This document shows, one piece after another, positions 16,185-24,604 of a DNA stretch of 36,504 nt; position 1 is the first letter of the stretch, and every line of letters begins with the position of its first letter. Position numbers and translations under genes: made by a program. The DNA is from Bacteroidota bacterium (GTDB lineage Bacteria > Bacteroidota > Bacteroidia > Cytophagales > Microscillaceae): positions 1 through 36,504 of the forward strand of contig RDXI01000081.1 of the NCBI GenBank assembly GCA_004292795.1, written 5' to 3'. The notes under the pieces were generated by a model. That model was not told the origin of the DNA and made no database searches. It saw only the letters and a program-made list of their open reading frames with translations.

Positions 16185-16832
16185 ATGAAAAAAATCATTC
16201 TTTTGCTGTGCTTCTTTTGGTTGGGTTCTTCTTGCGTGTGGGCAAAGAGCATCATAGCCCGCGACACGCTCAAAGACAAAGAGCAACAAGCCCAAAGCAA
16301 AGACACAGAGGGGCTTTTGCCCGCGTCAGACTCGCCTACCGACACCTACTACAGCCGTACTTGGCGCGATAAAATCAAAAAAACGCCTCACAAATTGGGC
16401 AAAAAACACAATAAAAAACGCCCTAAAGGAAATTTCATCGAGCTTGACCCGCTTATGGTGGGCTTGGCTTTTGTGATAGGAATGGGCTTCTTGTTGTTGA
16501 TTTGGTTTTTGTTCAGGGGCATCAGCAACCTCACGTTTGGCTGGGCTTTTTTGGTGGCTATAGGTTTTGCATTGGCATTGTTTTTTTGGCTCTTGGCAAA
16601 TAGCGAATCGGTGGACACTGTAGCAGGATACGAATATTTTATAAAATTTGGTATCTTTGCAATGGTTGGGCTTTTGCTGTTGTTGGGTGGATTTATTGCT
16701 ATGTTTGGTGGAATGCCGAATATGGGCAAATTTTTCTTGTGGGGTTTGATTTTGGGAGGCATAGCCTTGCTACTTTCTATCATCTTCAAAAACAGTGTTT
16801 TAAATGAAATTTTCCCCTATTGGTTTAGGTAA
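16185..16832 (+). CDS. Unrecognised secreted-leader membrane protein
   Basis: 215 residues. A signal peptide (1-20) is followed by about 65 polar residues very rich in Lys (KKTPHKLGKKHNKKRPKG). Then come four membrane helices at about 90-110, 118-138, 152-174 and 181-201, with short loops and a YWFR end. I do not recognise the family. Its 3' end overlaps the start of the T9SS Plug gene by 29 nt, so the two are almost certainly translated together, and a role at the cell envelope is likely. No catalytic motif is visible. Confidence 0.8.
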   Translation: MKKIILLLCFFWLGSSCVWAKSIIARDTLKDKEQQAQSKDTEGLLPASDSPTDTYYSRTWRDKIKKTPHKLGKKHNKKRPKGNFIELDPLMVGLAFVIGMGFLLLIWFLFRGISNLTFGWAFLVAIGFALALFFWLLANSESVDTVAGYEYFIKFGIFAMVGLLLLLGGFIAMFGGMPNMGKFFLWGLILGGIALLLSIIFKNSVLNEIFPYWFR

Positions 16833-18147
16833 GATGGGCGTGTTGGCAGGGTTGGCTTGCCTGTTGGTAGGGTGTATCGACTTGCCTATCCAACAAACAG
16901 CCGACTCCTCGCCTACAGCTTTGTCGCTGAACAAACCGCTCCTTACCTACAATCACATCTACGAACCTGCTACCATCAAAACAGTGCGTATGTATGCAGG
17001 CGAGGCTTCCGCCAACCCGAAGCAATATTTCAACCCGCCTGTAGTGCCTTTGGGACAAAACGAACCGATAATGCTTGAGTTCGACCAAATGGGACACTCG
17101 CCTACGCAATACCAAGCCAAAATTGTGCATTGCAACCAAGATTGGACTCCTTCGAAACTGTTGGATATGGAGTTTATCAATGAAATCAACGAGTTTCAGG
17201 TGCAACGCTACGAGGTTTCTTTTCGTACCAAAGTCAATTATTTGCATTATAAATTCACTGTTCCCAAAGTCAAAATTTCGGGCAATTATCTTTTGGTAGT
17301 TTACCAAAATAACAACCAAGAAGACCGCATACTTGCACACCGCTTTATGGTGTATGAAAACAAGGTACACATCACGCCAGAAGTGCGTATGCCTTTGGAA
17401 GCAGACTCAAGGGAGCGCAAGCAACAGATTGATTTGCGCATTTCATACACTGACTACAACGTCATCAATGCCACTGAAGAGTTCAAAATTACCATTCGAC
17501 AAAACTATCGTTGGAACAATGCTCGCCACAACCTCAAACCTACCGCAGTACGCGAGTTTGACCATATAGCCGAATACGCGCCTATGAATGGCGAAAATTA
17601 TTTTGCAGGTTTGAACGAACATCGTAGATTTGATGCTCGAAGCACGCGCTTTTTGGGCTACAGAATTAGCGGTTTGAATTTGAAGGACTCGCTTTCTCTC
17701 GAAGTAGAGCCAGATGTGAGTCGAGGCAATACACCGTATTTTCGTTTTCCCGATTTCAATGGCAATTTTATCGTAGGTAGGCAAGATGCCCAAGTAGCAC
17801 ATATAGAAGCCGACTATGTGCGGGTGCAGTTTCAGCTTCGAGTGCCTAAAATAGACTCGCCTGTGTATGTGATAGGCGCGTTCAATAATTGGCAAACCAA
17901 CGAAGAAAACTTGCTACAATATGACGAAAAACTCAAGGCTTATCAAACGCAAGTGTATCTCAAACAAGGCGAGTACAACTATATGTATGCTATCAAAGAT
18001 GGCGAAACTTTGGACAGTGTACCCTCTGAAGGCACTTTTCAAACTACCGAAAACGACTATGATGTGTTCGTATATCACAAGCCTTTGGGCAGTCGTGCCG
18101 ATAAAATCATAGGCTACAAACGTTTCAATACTTCGCAATCGCATTAA
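16804..18147 (+). CDS. Type IX secretion system Plug protein (DUF5103 lipoprotein)
   Basis: 447 residues. A lipoprotein signal ends at the lipobox LLVGC (Cys24). The DUF5103 order is clear: TIKTVRMYAGEA, PVVPLGQNEPIMLEFD, YQAKIVHCNQDWTPS, INEFQVQRYEVSFRTKVNYLHYKFTVP in outline, DRILAHRFMVYE, then a C-terminal early-set domain (VYVIGAFNNWQTNEEN, GEYNYMYAIKDG). In Flavobacterium the DUF5103 protein closes the periplasmic end of the SprA translocon. ATG 16804 keeps Lys2 and Lys10 ahead of the hydrophobic core; ATG 16834 would avoid the overlap with the upstream gene but leave no positive charge. sprA is not in the window. Confidence 0.85.
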   Translation: MKFSPIGLGKMGVLAGLACLLVGCIDLPIQQTADSSPTALSLNKPLLTYNHIYEPATIKTVRMYAGEASANPKQYFNPPVVPLGQNEPIMLEFDQMGHSPTQYQAKIVHCNQDWTPSKLLDMEFINEINEFQVQRYEVSFRTKVNYLHYKFTVPKVKISGNYLLVVYQNNNQEDRILAHRFMVYENKVHITPEVRMPLEADSRERKQQIDLRISYTDYNVINATEEFKITIRQNYRWNNARHNLKPTAVREFDHIAEYAPMNGENYFAGLNEHRRFDARSTRFLGYRISGLNLKDSLSLEVEPDVSRGNTPYFRFPDFNGNFIVGRQDAQVAHIEADYVRVQFQLRVPKIDSPVYVIGAFNNWQTNEENLLQYDEKLKAYQTQVYLKQGEYNYMYAIKDGETLDSVPSEGTFQTTENDYDVFVYHKPLGSRADKIIGYKRFNTSQSH

Positions 18148-18168
18148 AAAATAGTACAAAAATCTTTA

Positions 18169-18246
18169 GACAAGATTAACAAGTAATTTTTGCGTGTTTT
18201 TATTGTTTTCGAAGCCCTAAAATCCTGCAAATCTTGTAATCCTGTC
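18169..18246. repeat. Imperfect inverted repeat before the PLP enzyme gene
   Basis: GACAAGATTAACAAG (18169-18183) and CTTGTAATCCTGTC (18233-18246) are complementary apart from one inserted base and one G-T pair. The right arm belongs to the ATCCTG-type intergenic repeats often seen in this phylum. Confidence 0.55.
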
Positions 18247-18282
18247 CAAAAGAACTAAACTTTCTTTATTCCTCTTTTCCTT

Positions 18283-19449
18283 ATGGATTTCGACCTTTCC
18301 TACATACTCAATCATTTAGGCGAGAACCGCGAAGATTATCTCAATTCTGTCGCGCCTCCCATTTTCCAAACGGCTATGTTTGCCTCGCCTACGGTGGAGG
18401 CTATGCGTTTGATGATTCAAAACGAACAACATCAGCCTTTTTATACGCGGGGCAATAACCCGACTACGAACATCTTGCGCGAAAAAATGGCGGCACTCGA
18501 AGGCACAGAAGACGCGCTTATTTTTGCAAGTGGTTCAGCGTGTATTGCGGCGGCGGTCATGGCGAATGTGCAGGCAGGCGAGCATATCGTAGCGGTGCAG
18601 AAGCCGTATAGCTGGACGCGCAAGTTGTTAAGCACGCTTCTTCCGCGTTTTGGCGTAGAGGTTACGTACATTGATGGCACAGAAGCGGAAAATTACGAAA
18701 AAGCCATTCAGCCCAACACGAAGGTTTTGTTTTTGGAAAGCCCCAATTCGTGGACGTATGAACAGCAAGACCTCGAAGCAGTAGGCAAGATAGCCAAAGC
18801 GCGTAATTTGGTAAGCATCATCGACAACAGCTATGCCACGCCTCTCTTTCAGCAACCCGCGAAGTATGGCATAGACATCATGACGCACTCGGCTACGAAG
18901 TACATAGCAGGACACAGCGACACAGTGGCGGGCGTTTTATGCGCTTCGAAGGAAATGACCGATAAAATTTTCAGAGGCGAGTTTATGACGTTGGGAGGCA
19001 TCATTTCGCCCTTCAATGCGTGGCTACTTTTGCGTGGATTGCGTACCCTCGAAGTACGTTTGGAGCGCGTAAGCAACACAACGGCAAAGGTCATAGAGTT
19101 TTTGGAGAAACATCCTCGAATAGAGCAAATTTGGTATCCCTTCCAAGCGCAAAATCCGCAGTTCGACCTTGCTCAAAAGCAAATGAAACAAGGCGCGGGT
19201 ATGTTTACTATAGCTATCAAGGCGCAAGACATAGCCGAAGTAGAGCGCGTTTGCAATGCCTTGAAGCGTTTTTTGTTGGCGGTTTCGTGGGGTGCTTACG
19301 AATCGCTTGCCTTCCCTGCTTGTACGCTGTACGGCTCGCCTAACTATCCCTCGCCTGACTTGGGCTGGAATTGGGTGCGTATGTGCATAGGCTTAGAAGC
19401 TCCCGAAGTATTGATAGCCGACCTTGAGCAAGCCTTAGCGGTGGCATAA
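18283..19449 (+). CDS. Trans-sulfuration PLP enzyme (cystathionine gamma-synthase/beta-lyase family)
   Basis: 388 residues, the usual length. Tyr54 and Arg56 in YTRGNNPT bind the phosphate of the neighbouring subunit's cofactor. ALEGTEDALIFASGSACIAA carries the Gly/Ser phosphate loop. Asp181 in IIDNSYATPLFQQP contacts the pyridine N, and the Schiff-base lysine is Lys206 in HSATKYIAGHSD. Members act on cystathionine, homoserine esters or methionine in sulphur amino acid metabolism; which reaction this one does cannot be told from sequence. It converges on the methyltransferase gene with only 4 bp between the stop codons. Confidence 0.92.
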   Translation: MDFDLSYILNHLGENREDYLNSVAPPIFQTAMFASPTVEAMRLMIQNEQHQPFYTRGNNPTTNILREKMAALEGTEDALIFASGSACIAAAVMANVQAGEHIVAVQKPYSWTRKLLSTLLPRFGVEVTYIDGTEAENYEKAIQPNTKVLFLESPNSWTYEQQDLEAVGKIAKARNLVSIIDNSYATPLFQQPAKYGIDIMTHSATKYIAGHSDTVAGVLCASKEMTDKIFRGEFMTLGGIISPFNAWLLLRGLRTLEVRLERVSNTTAKVIEFLEKHPRIEQIWYPFQAQNPQFDLAQKQMKQGAGMFTIAIKAQDIAEVERVCNALKRFLLAVSWGAYESLAFPACTLYGSPNYPSPDLGWNWVRMCIGLEAPEVLIADLEQALAVA

Positions 19450-19453
19450 TGTA

Positions 19454-20644
19454 TTACATCTTTTCGGTCAAAATAAGCACTTGCTCGCCTGCAGGCAAGG
19501 TTGTAGCGAATATGTACTGCTCGCCTCCTTCGGCTATGCGTAGTTTTTGGCGAATTTGCGCCACTGAGTCGCGGAAGTTGCGTGTGGTGATGTTCGCTTT
19601 TTGGGTAGGCAAGGCATTTTTCTTGTAAGGATAAATGCCTTTTATTTCAAAAATCCTTGCAGGCAAGTTCGTTTGCAGGTCTTGACTCGTGTATAGGTGC
19701 GTATGTGGGTGCAATTTTGCCAAACCATAGCGCGTAGCAAATACCTTGAACGCTCCCGCTTTCATCAGGGCAGGCAAGGGTTCATACAAAAACCGCAAAG
19801 GCTCGCTGTAGGTAGGCAAGGAACTTGCCTCCTCTGATATACTATAGCTAAAAGTGTGATTTTTTTCCAATGACACCGCATGAACAGTAGGCAAGGCAGG
19901 CGAGGGCGTAAGATGAAAAAGTAACTCTTTTACTTCTTGCTTGTGCGCCAATACAAACACCTCCGCCACCTTGCCAAGCGTTTCGATGGCTTGTGAGATG
20001 TCCAACAAAGGCGAAGTTTTGAGCCACACATGAGGCGCGAGTTCGAGCATAGCAGGCAAGAGAGCCACCACATTAGGCGAATAATCTTGCAACAAGACCA
20101 ATTTTTGCCCCTCTTTGCCACGCCTCGCGGGGTCTATGTAAAAGGCATCAAAACTTTCGTTATTTTGGGTGTAACGCTCCAAAAAGCTCTCGGCAATTTC
20201 CGCACAAAAGGTTACATTTTCTTGCCCCAAGACCGCGAAATTGTGTTTCGTAATGGCTTGCAAGTCGGGGCTTGCCTCCACATGGAAAACTTGCCTACAA
20301 GTCTGTGCCAAATAAAAACTATCCACGCCCAAACCGCCTGTAAGGTCTGCCACTTTTTCGCCTCGAACAAGGTTGTTTTTGAACAAAGCTGTAGCTTCAG
20401 AAGAGGCTTGTTGAAAGGCAAGCGAAGGCAACAAAAGCCCTTGCCTACCTGCCCAAGCAGGCATTTTCTCACCTACTTTGCGCAAAGAATCTAACTGTTC
20501 CAAGACTTCGGGAAAAGGTACATCAGGAAATTTGGGCTTCAACAACGCCACTTTGTCTATGGGCGTTTGGCTGTGCGTGGCTAAGAAGGCTTGCACATCA
20601 GGGCGCAAAATAGTTTGCCACCTTTCAAAAATGGGAAGTTGCAT
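19454..20644 (-). CDS. Class I SAM methyltransferase with THUMP-like domain
   Basis: 396 residues. The central Rossmann domain has motif I VADLTGGLGVDSFYLAQ, the acidic strand HVEASPDL, and the catalytic-loop motif FYIDPARRG, which matches the Bacteroidota THUMP-like methyltransferase family. The C-terminal part (FEIKGIYPYKKNALP, ITTRNF, IRQKLRIAEGGEQYIFATT) is the THUMP-like RNA-binding domain. The likely substrate is an RNA base; the exact target is unknown. The gene is very rich in the AGGCAAG word (around ten copies). It starts just left of the Uma2 terminator. Confidence 0.85.
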   Translation of the reverse strand: MQLPIFERWQTILRPDVQAFLATHSQTPIDKVALLKPKFPDVPFPEVLEQLDSLRKVGEKMPAWAGRQGLLLPSLAFQQASSEATALFKNNLVRGEKVADLTGGLGVDSFYLAQTCRQVFHVEASPDLQAITKHNFAVLGQENVTFCAEIAESFLERYTQNNESFDAFYIDPARRGKEGQKLVLLQDYSPNVVALLPAMLELAPHVWLKTSPLLDISQAIETLGKVAEVFVLAHKQEVKELLFHLTPSPALPTVHAVSLEKNHTFSYSISEEASSLPTYSEPLRFLYEPLPALMKAGAFKVFATRYGLAKLHPHTHLYTSQDLQTNLPARIFEIKGIYPYKKNALPTQKANITTRNFRDSVAQIRQKLRIAEGGEQYIFATTLPAGEQVLILTEKM

Positions 20645-20662
20645 ACAAGGACATTAAAAACA

Positions 20663-20690
20663 ATATCCCAAAAAGCATTTTTTGGGATAT
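20663..20690 (-). terminator. Uma2 gene terminator
   Basis: A 12-bp stem (20663-20674 with 20679-20690), loop GCAT. Read on the minus strand it is followed by TTGTTTTTAATG. Confidence 0.8.
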
Positions 20691-20709
20691 ATACACCAAT
20701 TCAACAAAA

Positions 20710-21705
20710 CTATTGTGCAGGCTCTAATCCCATTTCTTTCAGTCGTTTCAACAATTCTTGCACTTTCGCCTCTGCTTCTAAGGCGCGTTGGGCTTCTGCT
20801 TTTGCCTTTGCCTCCGCTTTTTCAGCCTTTTTAGCTTCTCTTTTAGCTTTCGCGTCAGCTTCTTTGGCGCGTTGCGACTCTTGTTCAGCACGTTGCGACT
20901 CCTGTTCGGCACGTTGTGCTTCTTGTTCAGCGCGTTGCGACTCTTGCTCCGCAAGTAATCTTGCCTGCTCTGCACGCTCTTCGGCTTCTTTGGCACGCTT
21001 TTCTTCTTCGGCAATGCCTTCCGCGCCTGTTCGAAGCACAGTCCCCGCTTTATCGCACCAACGTATGTATGGGGCAGAGGCATTTTCAAAAATACCTTCC
21101 CACAAACGCAAACCAAGCGTTATTTCGGGCATATAACAATGCTCCTCCGCTTGATACGGCTCATATTTACCATTCACAAGCTGAAAAACATTGAGTTCTT
21201 GCTGATACAACTCTTTGTAAGGGTCGTGAATGATGTAATACAGCACGCCAATACTCGCATAAATGTCGAACTTGGTCGTATTTTCGTTTCCTTCCTTGTT
21301 CGAAACAATCTCAATCACAAGTTCAGGAGCTTTTTTCATACGCCACAAGAAGTAACATTTGTTCTTTTTGTCGTGCCATTCTTTGGGTTTGGTAACATCA
21401 AAACTCAAGAACATATCAGGCACTACAGGCGAGGCTTTGGGTTTGTAATAAATGGCTACATTCGAGCAAGCCATAAAATCGCGGTCTGTCCATTGACTCG
21501 CATACAACGGGTCAATGTAAACCCTTTGCTGGGTTTCAGAAAATAGATTGTCCACAGGCGTTTCGTCTTCGGTTACGAATTTGTCATAATCAAACTTCGG
21601 CACTTCATAATACAAGGTATGGGCGTAGATTTCCGTTTCCTCGTTTTCATACACGAGGGTATAAGTTTCTTCTAAGCCCAATGCTTCTGTGAGTGACTCT
21701 TCCAT
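20710..21705 (-). CDS. Uma2-family (DUF820) PD-(D/E)XK-like protein with coiled-coil tail
   Basis: 331 residues from ATG 21705; a TTG nine codons upstream is less likely. Residues about 35-205 are the Uma2 domain: YEVPKFDYDKF, SNVAIYYKPKASPVVPDMFLSFDV with the first acidic residue, APELVIEIVSNKEG with the second, KFDIYASIGVLYYIIHDP. After about residue 230 a charged coiled coil holds seven-residue repeats of the type RAEQESQ/RAEQEAQ, then KAKAEA runs, and ends LLKRLKEMGLEPAQ. This domain plan, including the LxxLGxxP-like end, is very common in cyanobacteria. Its physiological role is unknown. The gene has its own promoter and terminator. Confidence 0.85.
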   Translation of the reverse strand: MEESLTEALGLEETYTLVYENEETEIYAHTLYYEVPKFDYDKFVTEDETPVDNLFSETQQRVYIDPLYASQWTDRDFMACSNVAIYYKPKASPVVPDMFLSFDVTKPKEWHDKKNKCYFLWRMKKAPELVIEIVSNKEGNENTTKFDIYASIGVLYYIIHDPYKELYQQELNVFQLVNGKYEPYQAEEHCYMPEITLGLRLWEGIFENASAPYIRWCDKAGTVLRTGAEGIAEEEKRAKEAEERAEQARLLAEQESQRAEQEAQRAEQESQRAEQESQRAKEADAKAKREAKKAEKAEAKAKAEAQRALEAEAKVQELLKRLKEMGLEPAQ

Positions 21706-21729
21706 GAGAATACTGTTTTTTTGATGAAA

Positions 21730-21761
21730 CAAATTTAAACAAAAGACAACAAAACACCAAA
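21730..21761 (-). promoter_or_regulatory. Promoter of the Uma2 gene
   Basis: Minus strand: -33 TTTG (21758-21761), 20-bp spacer, -7 TAAATTTG (21730-21737), then 24 nt to the ATG. Confidence 0.55.
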
Positions 21762-21777
21762 TTATGTGGCAAAATAT

Positions 21778-22197
21778 TTATTCCTCTTCCGCATTGATTA
21801 AAAGATAAAATAATTTATCGGGGTCGCTGTCATTGAGTTTGAGCGTGCCTTTGAGCGTGATTTGTCGACTGGTAAATTTGAGCGGTTTTTTTACCGTAAC
21901 TTCTATGACCGATTCGGGTCCCGCGCCTCCACAAAAATAGCACATACTCACAGGATAAAACGAAAGCATAAAAAATTTGTGAACAGGAGCTTCTTCGTAG
22001 GCATACATATAGCCCGTAACCGTAACTTGTTTGCCATCATAAGCACGTTGTTTGGCATCAAACAAAGGAATGTGTGCATCTCGTTTTTGTTGCGACTTTA
22101 CCGCCAAAAGGTCTTTCCAAATGCCTTCTTGCGCGTGTGCAGGCAAGGCAAGGACACTGATAAAAAGAACAATCCCTAACTTTAACGTATTTTTCAT
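21778..22197 (-). CDS. Small exported protein with CYFCGGAGPES motif
   Basis: 139 residues. Signal peptide 1-22 (LPAHA-Q). The mature part has the strand pattern GKQVTVTGYMYAYEE, FFMLSFYPVSMCYFCGGAGPESVIEVTV and QITLKGTLKLN. This looks like an OB-fold-like periplasmic domain, related in outline to DUF3299 proteins. The two Cys of CYFC could bind metal or form a disulphide. I know it only as a conserved hypothetical. It is divergent from the permease at 22289; no clear promoter box was found. Confidence 0.75.
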   Translation of the reverse strand: MKNTLKLGIVLFISVLALPAHAQEGIWKDLLAVKSQQKRDAHIPLFDAKQRAYDGKQVTVTGYMYAYEEAPVHKFFMLSFYPVSMCYFCGGAGPESVIEVTVKKPLKFTSRQITLKGTLKLNDSDPDKLFYLLINAEEE

Positions 22198-22288
22198 ACA
22201 ACCTAAAACGAAAAAGCAACGGGTTTATTTTGTAACAAAACCCTCATTTTGCCTACTCATACAGCAAAGTATCTATACCCCCAACGCC

Positions 22289-23545
22289 ATGTTCAAATTC
22301 TTCATTCAGATATGGGAAAGTTTGCGCTTTGCTATGCAAGCCTTGCGCTCCAACCTTTTGCGTACACTTTTGTCGCTTCTGGGGGTTACGATAGGCATTT
22401 TTGCCATTATTTCGGTGTTTACGATTGTGGACTCTTTGGAGCGAAACATCAAAAGTAGCTTTGACTTTATAGGCAGTGATGTCATGTTTTTGCAAAAACG
22501 CCCTTTTATCTTTGCAGACCCGCGAGATTATCCTTTTTGGAAATACGAAATGCGCCCTGTGAATAGTTACAACGACTACAAATTTTTGGAAAACAATGTC
22601 CGCAATACGGCAGGCGTGGCTATGGTTTCAGTACGTGGCGGAACAACCGTAAAGTACAAAAGTAGTAGCATCAGCGAAATAGCCACTACAGGCGCGACTT
22701 TTGGCTATAACCGCGTGGTCAATTTTGAGATAGCCGAAGGGCGATATTTCCAACAACAAGAATCAGAAAATGCCCGAAATGTAGTCTTGATAGGTCACGA
22801 AGTAGCCGAAAAATTATTCAACAACGAAGACGCACTCGGAAAAGCTATCAAAATCAAAGGGCGACCTTTCACGGTGATAGGTGTTTTGAAGCGCGAAGGC
22901 AACAATATTTTTGGTGAAAGTTCTTTCGATAGGCGTGTGATTATTCCTTTCCTTTCCTTCACCAAAATTTTCAAAGTAGGCAAGGGCGGACTCGAACCCT
23001 CCATAGCTTTCAAAGGCACACCCGAAGACAAAGGGCTGTTCGAACTCGAAGGCGAGATAAAAGGCTTGCTTCGAGCCAAACGCGGACTAAAACCCAACGA
23101 AGAAGATAATTTCGCCCTGAACCGCACCGAGATTTTCGCCAACTTGCTTAAATCACTTTTTGGTGTCATTACCATTGCGGGCGGTGTGATAGGCAGTTTT
23201 TCTATTTTGGTAGGCGGTTTTGGCATTGCGAATATTATGTTCGTGTCCGTAAAAGAGCGCACAAGCATCATAGGTATTCAAAAATCATTGGGAGCTAAGA
23301 ATTATTTTATTCTGTTCCAATTTTTGTTCGAAGCCTTGTTTTTGAGTTTGATAGGCGGTTTGGTGGGTTTGTTTTTGGTGTATCTCATTACTTTCGCGCC
23401 TTTGGGTTCGTTGGTTTTGACGCTTACCTCCAAAAATATCATCACAGCCCTTAGCATTTCTTCCATTGTGGGCGTAATATCGGGCATCATTCCTGCCTAT
23501 ATCGCCTCGCGCATGAATCCTGTAGAAGCTATCAGAGCGAAGTAA
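22289..23545 (+). CDS. MacB-like ABC transporter permease, unlinked copy
   Basis: 418 residues from ATG 22289; a longer reading to 22052 lies over the opposite gene and is rejected. Helix 1 is RTLLSLLGVTIGIFAIISVFTIVDS. The MacB periplasmic core follows (about 50-270: GSDVMFLQKRPF, VVNFEIAEGRYF, VVLIGHEVAEKLF, IKGRPFTVIGVLKRE). Three C-terminal FtsX helices follow, with the KERTSIIGIQKSLGAKN coupling motif between the first two and PVEAIRAK at the end. It would work with a LolD/MacB-type ATPase to move lipoproteins or other envelope cargo. No ATPase is adjacent on this strand; the nearest is at 29324. Confidence 0.92.
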   Translation: MFKFFIQIWESLRFAMQALRSNLLRTLLSLLGVTIGIFAIISVFTIVDSLERNIKSSFDFIGSDVMFLQKRPFIFADPRDYPFWKYEMRPVNSYNDYKFLENNVRNTAGVAMVSVRGGTTVKYKSSSISEIATTGATFGYNRVVNFEIAEGRYFQQQESENARNVVLIGHEVAEKLFNNEDALGKAIKIKGRPFTVIGVLKREGNNIFGESSFDRRVIIPFLSFTKIFKVGKGGLEPSIAFKGTPEDKGLFELEGEIKGLLRAKRGLKPNEEDNFALNRTEIFANLLKSLFGVITIAGGVIGSFSILVGGFGIANIMFVSVKERTSIIGIQKSLGAKNYFILFQFLFEALFLSLIGGLVGLFLVYLITFAPLGSLVLTLTSKNIITALSISSIVGVISGIIPAYIASRMNPVEAIRAK

Positions 23546-23656
23546 GAATTTTCCTCAAAAAAATAAAAAATCATACATTTACCCCCGTTTTCGTGTAGTT
23601 TATCGCTTTTTTTGAGAAAAAAACGGCGGTTTTATGAAGCATAGCTTTTTTTTGCG

Positions 23657-23664
23657 TAATTTTG
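23657..23664 (+). promoter_or_regulatory. -7 box for cmk
   Basis: TAATTTTG followed by C, 22 nt before the ATG. Confidence 0.5.
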
Positions 23665-23686
23665 CAAACGGTAACCAAGACCGTTC

Positions 23687-24388
23687 ATGAAAAAGATAAT
23701 CATCGCTATAGACGGCTATTCGGGCTGTGGCAAAAGCACCACCGCCAAGATAGTGGCAGAAAAGCTCAACTATGTGTATATAGACTCTGGAGCTATGTAT
23801 AGGGCAGTTACGCTCTACTTCTTACGCCACCAAATTCCCCTCGACGACACAGAAGCCGTTATCAACGCCCTCAAACGCATCGATATACGCTTCGAATACA
23901 ATCCCCACACACACAAGAGCGAAACTTACCTGAATGGCGAAAGCGTGGAAGGCGAAGTACGCTCTATGGCTATTTCGGACAAGGTAAGTGATGTGAGCAA
24001 AATTCACGAAGTACGCGAGGCGTTGGTTATGCTCCAGCAACGATTGGGCTTGCAAAAGGGCATTGTCATGGATGGGCGCGACATAGGCACGCAGGTATTC
24101 CCACAAGCAGAACTCAAAATTTTTATGGAGGCAGACATTGATATTCGTGCAGAACGCAGGCAAGCCGAATTGTTGGCAAAAGGCGAGGACTTACCCCTGT
24201 CCGACATTATCCAAAACCTCCAAAAGCGCGACCTCATCGACACCCAAAGAAGCGAAAGCCCTTTGCGTAAGGCTGATGATGCCATAGAGCTTGACTCAAG
24301 CAACATTACCATCGAGGAGCAAACGCAATATGTGATAGAACTTGCCCAAAAAGTAATACAAGAAGTGAATGTAATGGAATTGGTATAG
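23687..24388 (+). CDS. cmk: Cytidylate kinase
   Basis: 233 residues, normal for bacterial Cmk. The P-loop is IAIDGYSGCGKSTTAK (6-21). YIDSGAMYRAVT is the CMP-kinase signature. The CMP-binding insert (about 60-120) is present. MDGRDIGTQVFPQAELKIFMEAD and the lid RRQAELLAKG, QKRDLIDTQRSESPLRKADDAIELDSS complete the enzyme. It phosphorylates CMP and dCMP with ATP in the cytosol. It has its own promoter and a strong terminator. Confidence 0.97.
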   Translation: MKKIIIAIDGYSGCGKSTTAKIVAEKLNYVYIDSGAMYRAVTLYFLRHQIPLDDTEAVINALKRIDIRFEYNPHTHKSETYLNGESVEGEVRSMAISDKVSDVSKIHEVREALVMLQQRLGLQKGIVMDGRDIGTQVFPQAELKIFMEADIDIRAERRQAELLAKGEDLPLSDIIQNLQKRDLIDTQRSESPLRKADDAIELDSSNITIEEQTQYVIELAQKVIQEVNVMELV

Positions 24389-24395
24389 ACAAAGA

Positions 24396-24434
24396 GAGGC
24401 TGTCCGAAAAGTCGGACAGCCTCATTATTTTTTA
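24396..24434 (+). terminator. cmk terminator
   Basis: A perfect 12-bp stem GAGGCTGTCCGA/TCGGACAGCCTC with loop AAAG, followed by a T-rich tract. Confidence 0.92.
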
Positions 24435-24503
24435 TTACTATAACGTGAGTTCGGAATTAGATTTAAATGTAAAATATTGTAAATCAATGGATTGAATAGG
24501 CTT

Positions 24504-24530
24504 GCCCCAGCGGGGCTATATCTTTGTAGC
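24504..24530 (+). repeat. Palindrome-headed repeat, copy A
   Basis: The unit is a head GCCCCAGCGGGGC, then GACATCTTTGTAGC. This copy has TATATC in place of GACATC. Confidence 0.8.
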
Positions 24531-24551
24531 CCTATAACAGCCTTGCCTACA

Positions 24552-24604
24552 AGCCCCAGCGGGGCGACATCTATGCACTATCAAGATGTCGCCCCGCTGG
24601 GGCT
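24552..24604. repeat. 21-bp perfect inverted repeat made of two opposed repeat copies (B and C)
   Basis: Arms at 24552-24572 and 24584-24604 are exact complements (each AGCCCCAGCGGGGCGACATC plus T, or its complement) around an 11-nt loop. The right arm and loop encode the last ten residues of the GNAT protein, whose stop codon is in the loop. Confidence 0.92.

Noticed and set aside
20591-21136. Ser/Ala/Cys-rich plus-strand frame opposite the Uma2 tail
   Set aside because: Its repeats are the complement of the coiled-coil repeats; no start signal or family match.
22052-22288. 79-residue N-terminal extension of the permease at 22289
   Set aside because: It lies antisense over the exported-protein gene and has no membrane-protein character; ATG 22289 aligns with permease starts.
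24552-24604. Simple terminator shared by cmk and the GNAT gene
   Set aside because: No T run on either strand, the right arm is coding, and cmk already has a strong terminator at 24396.
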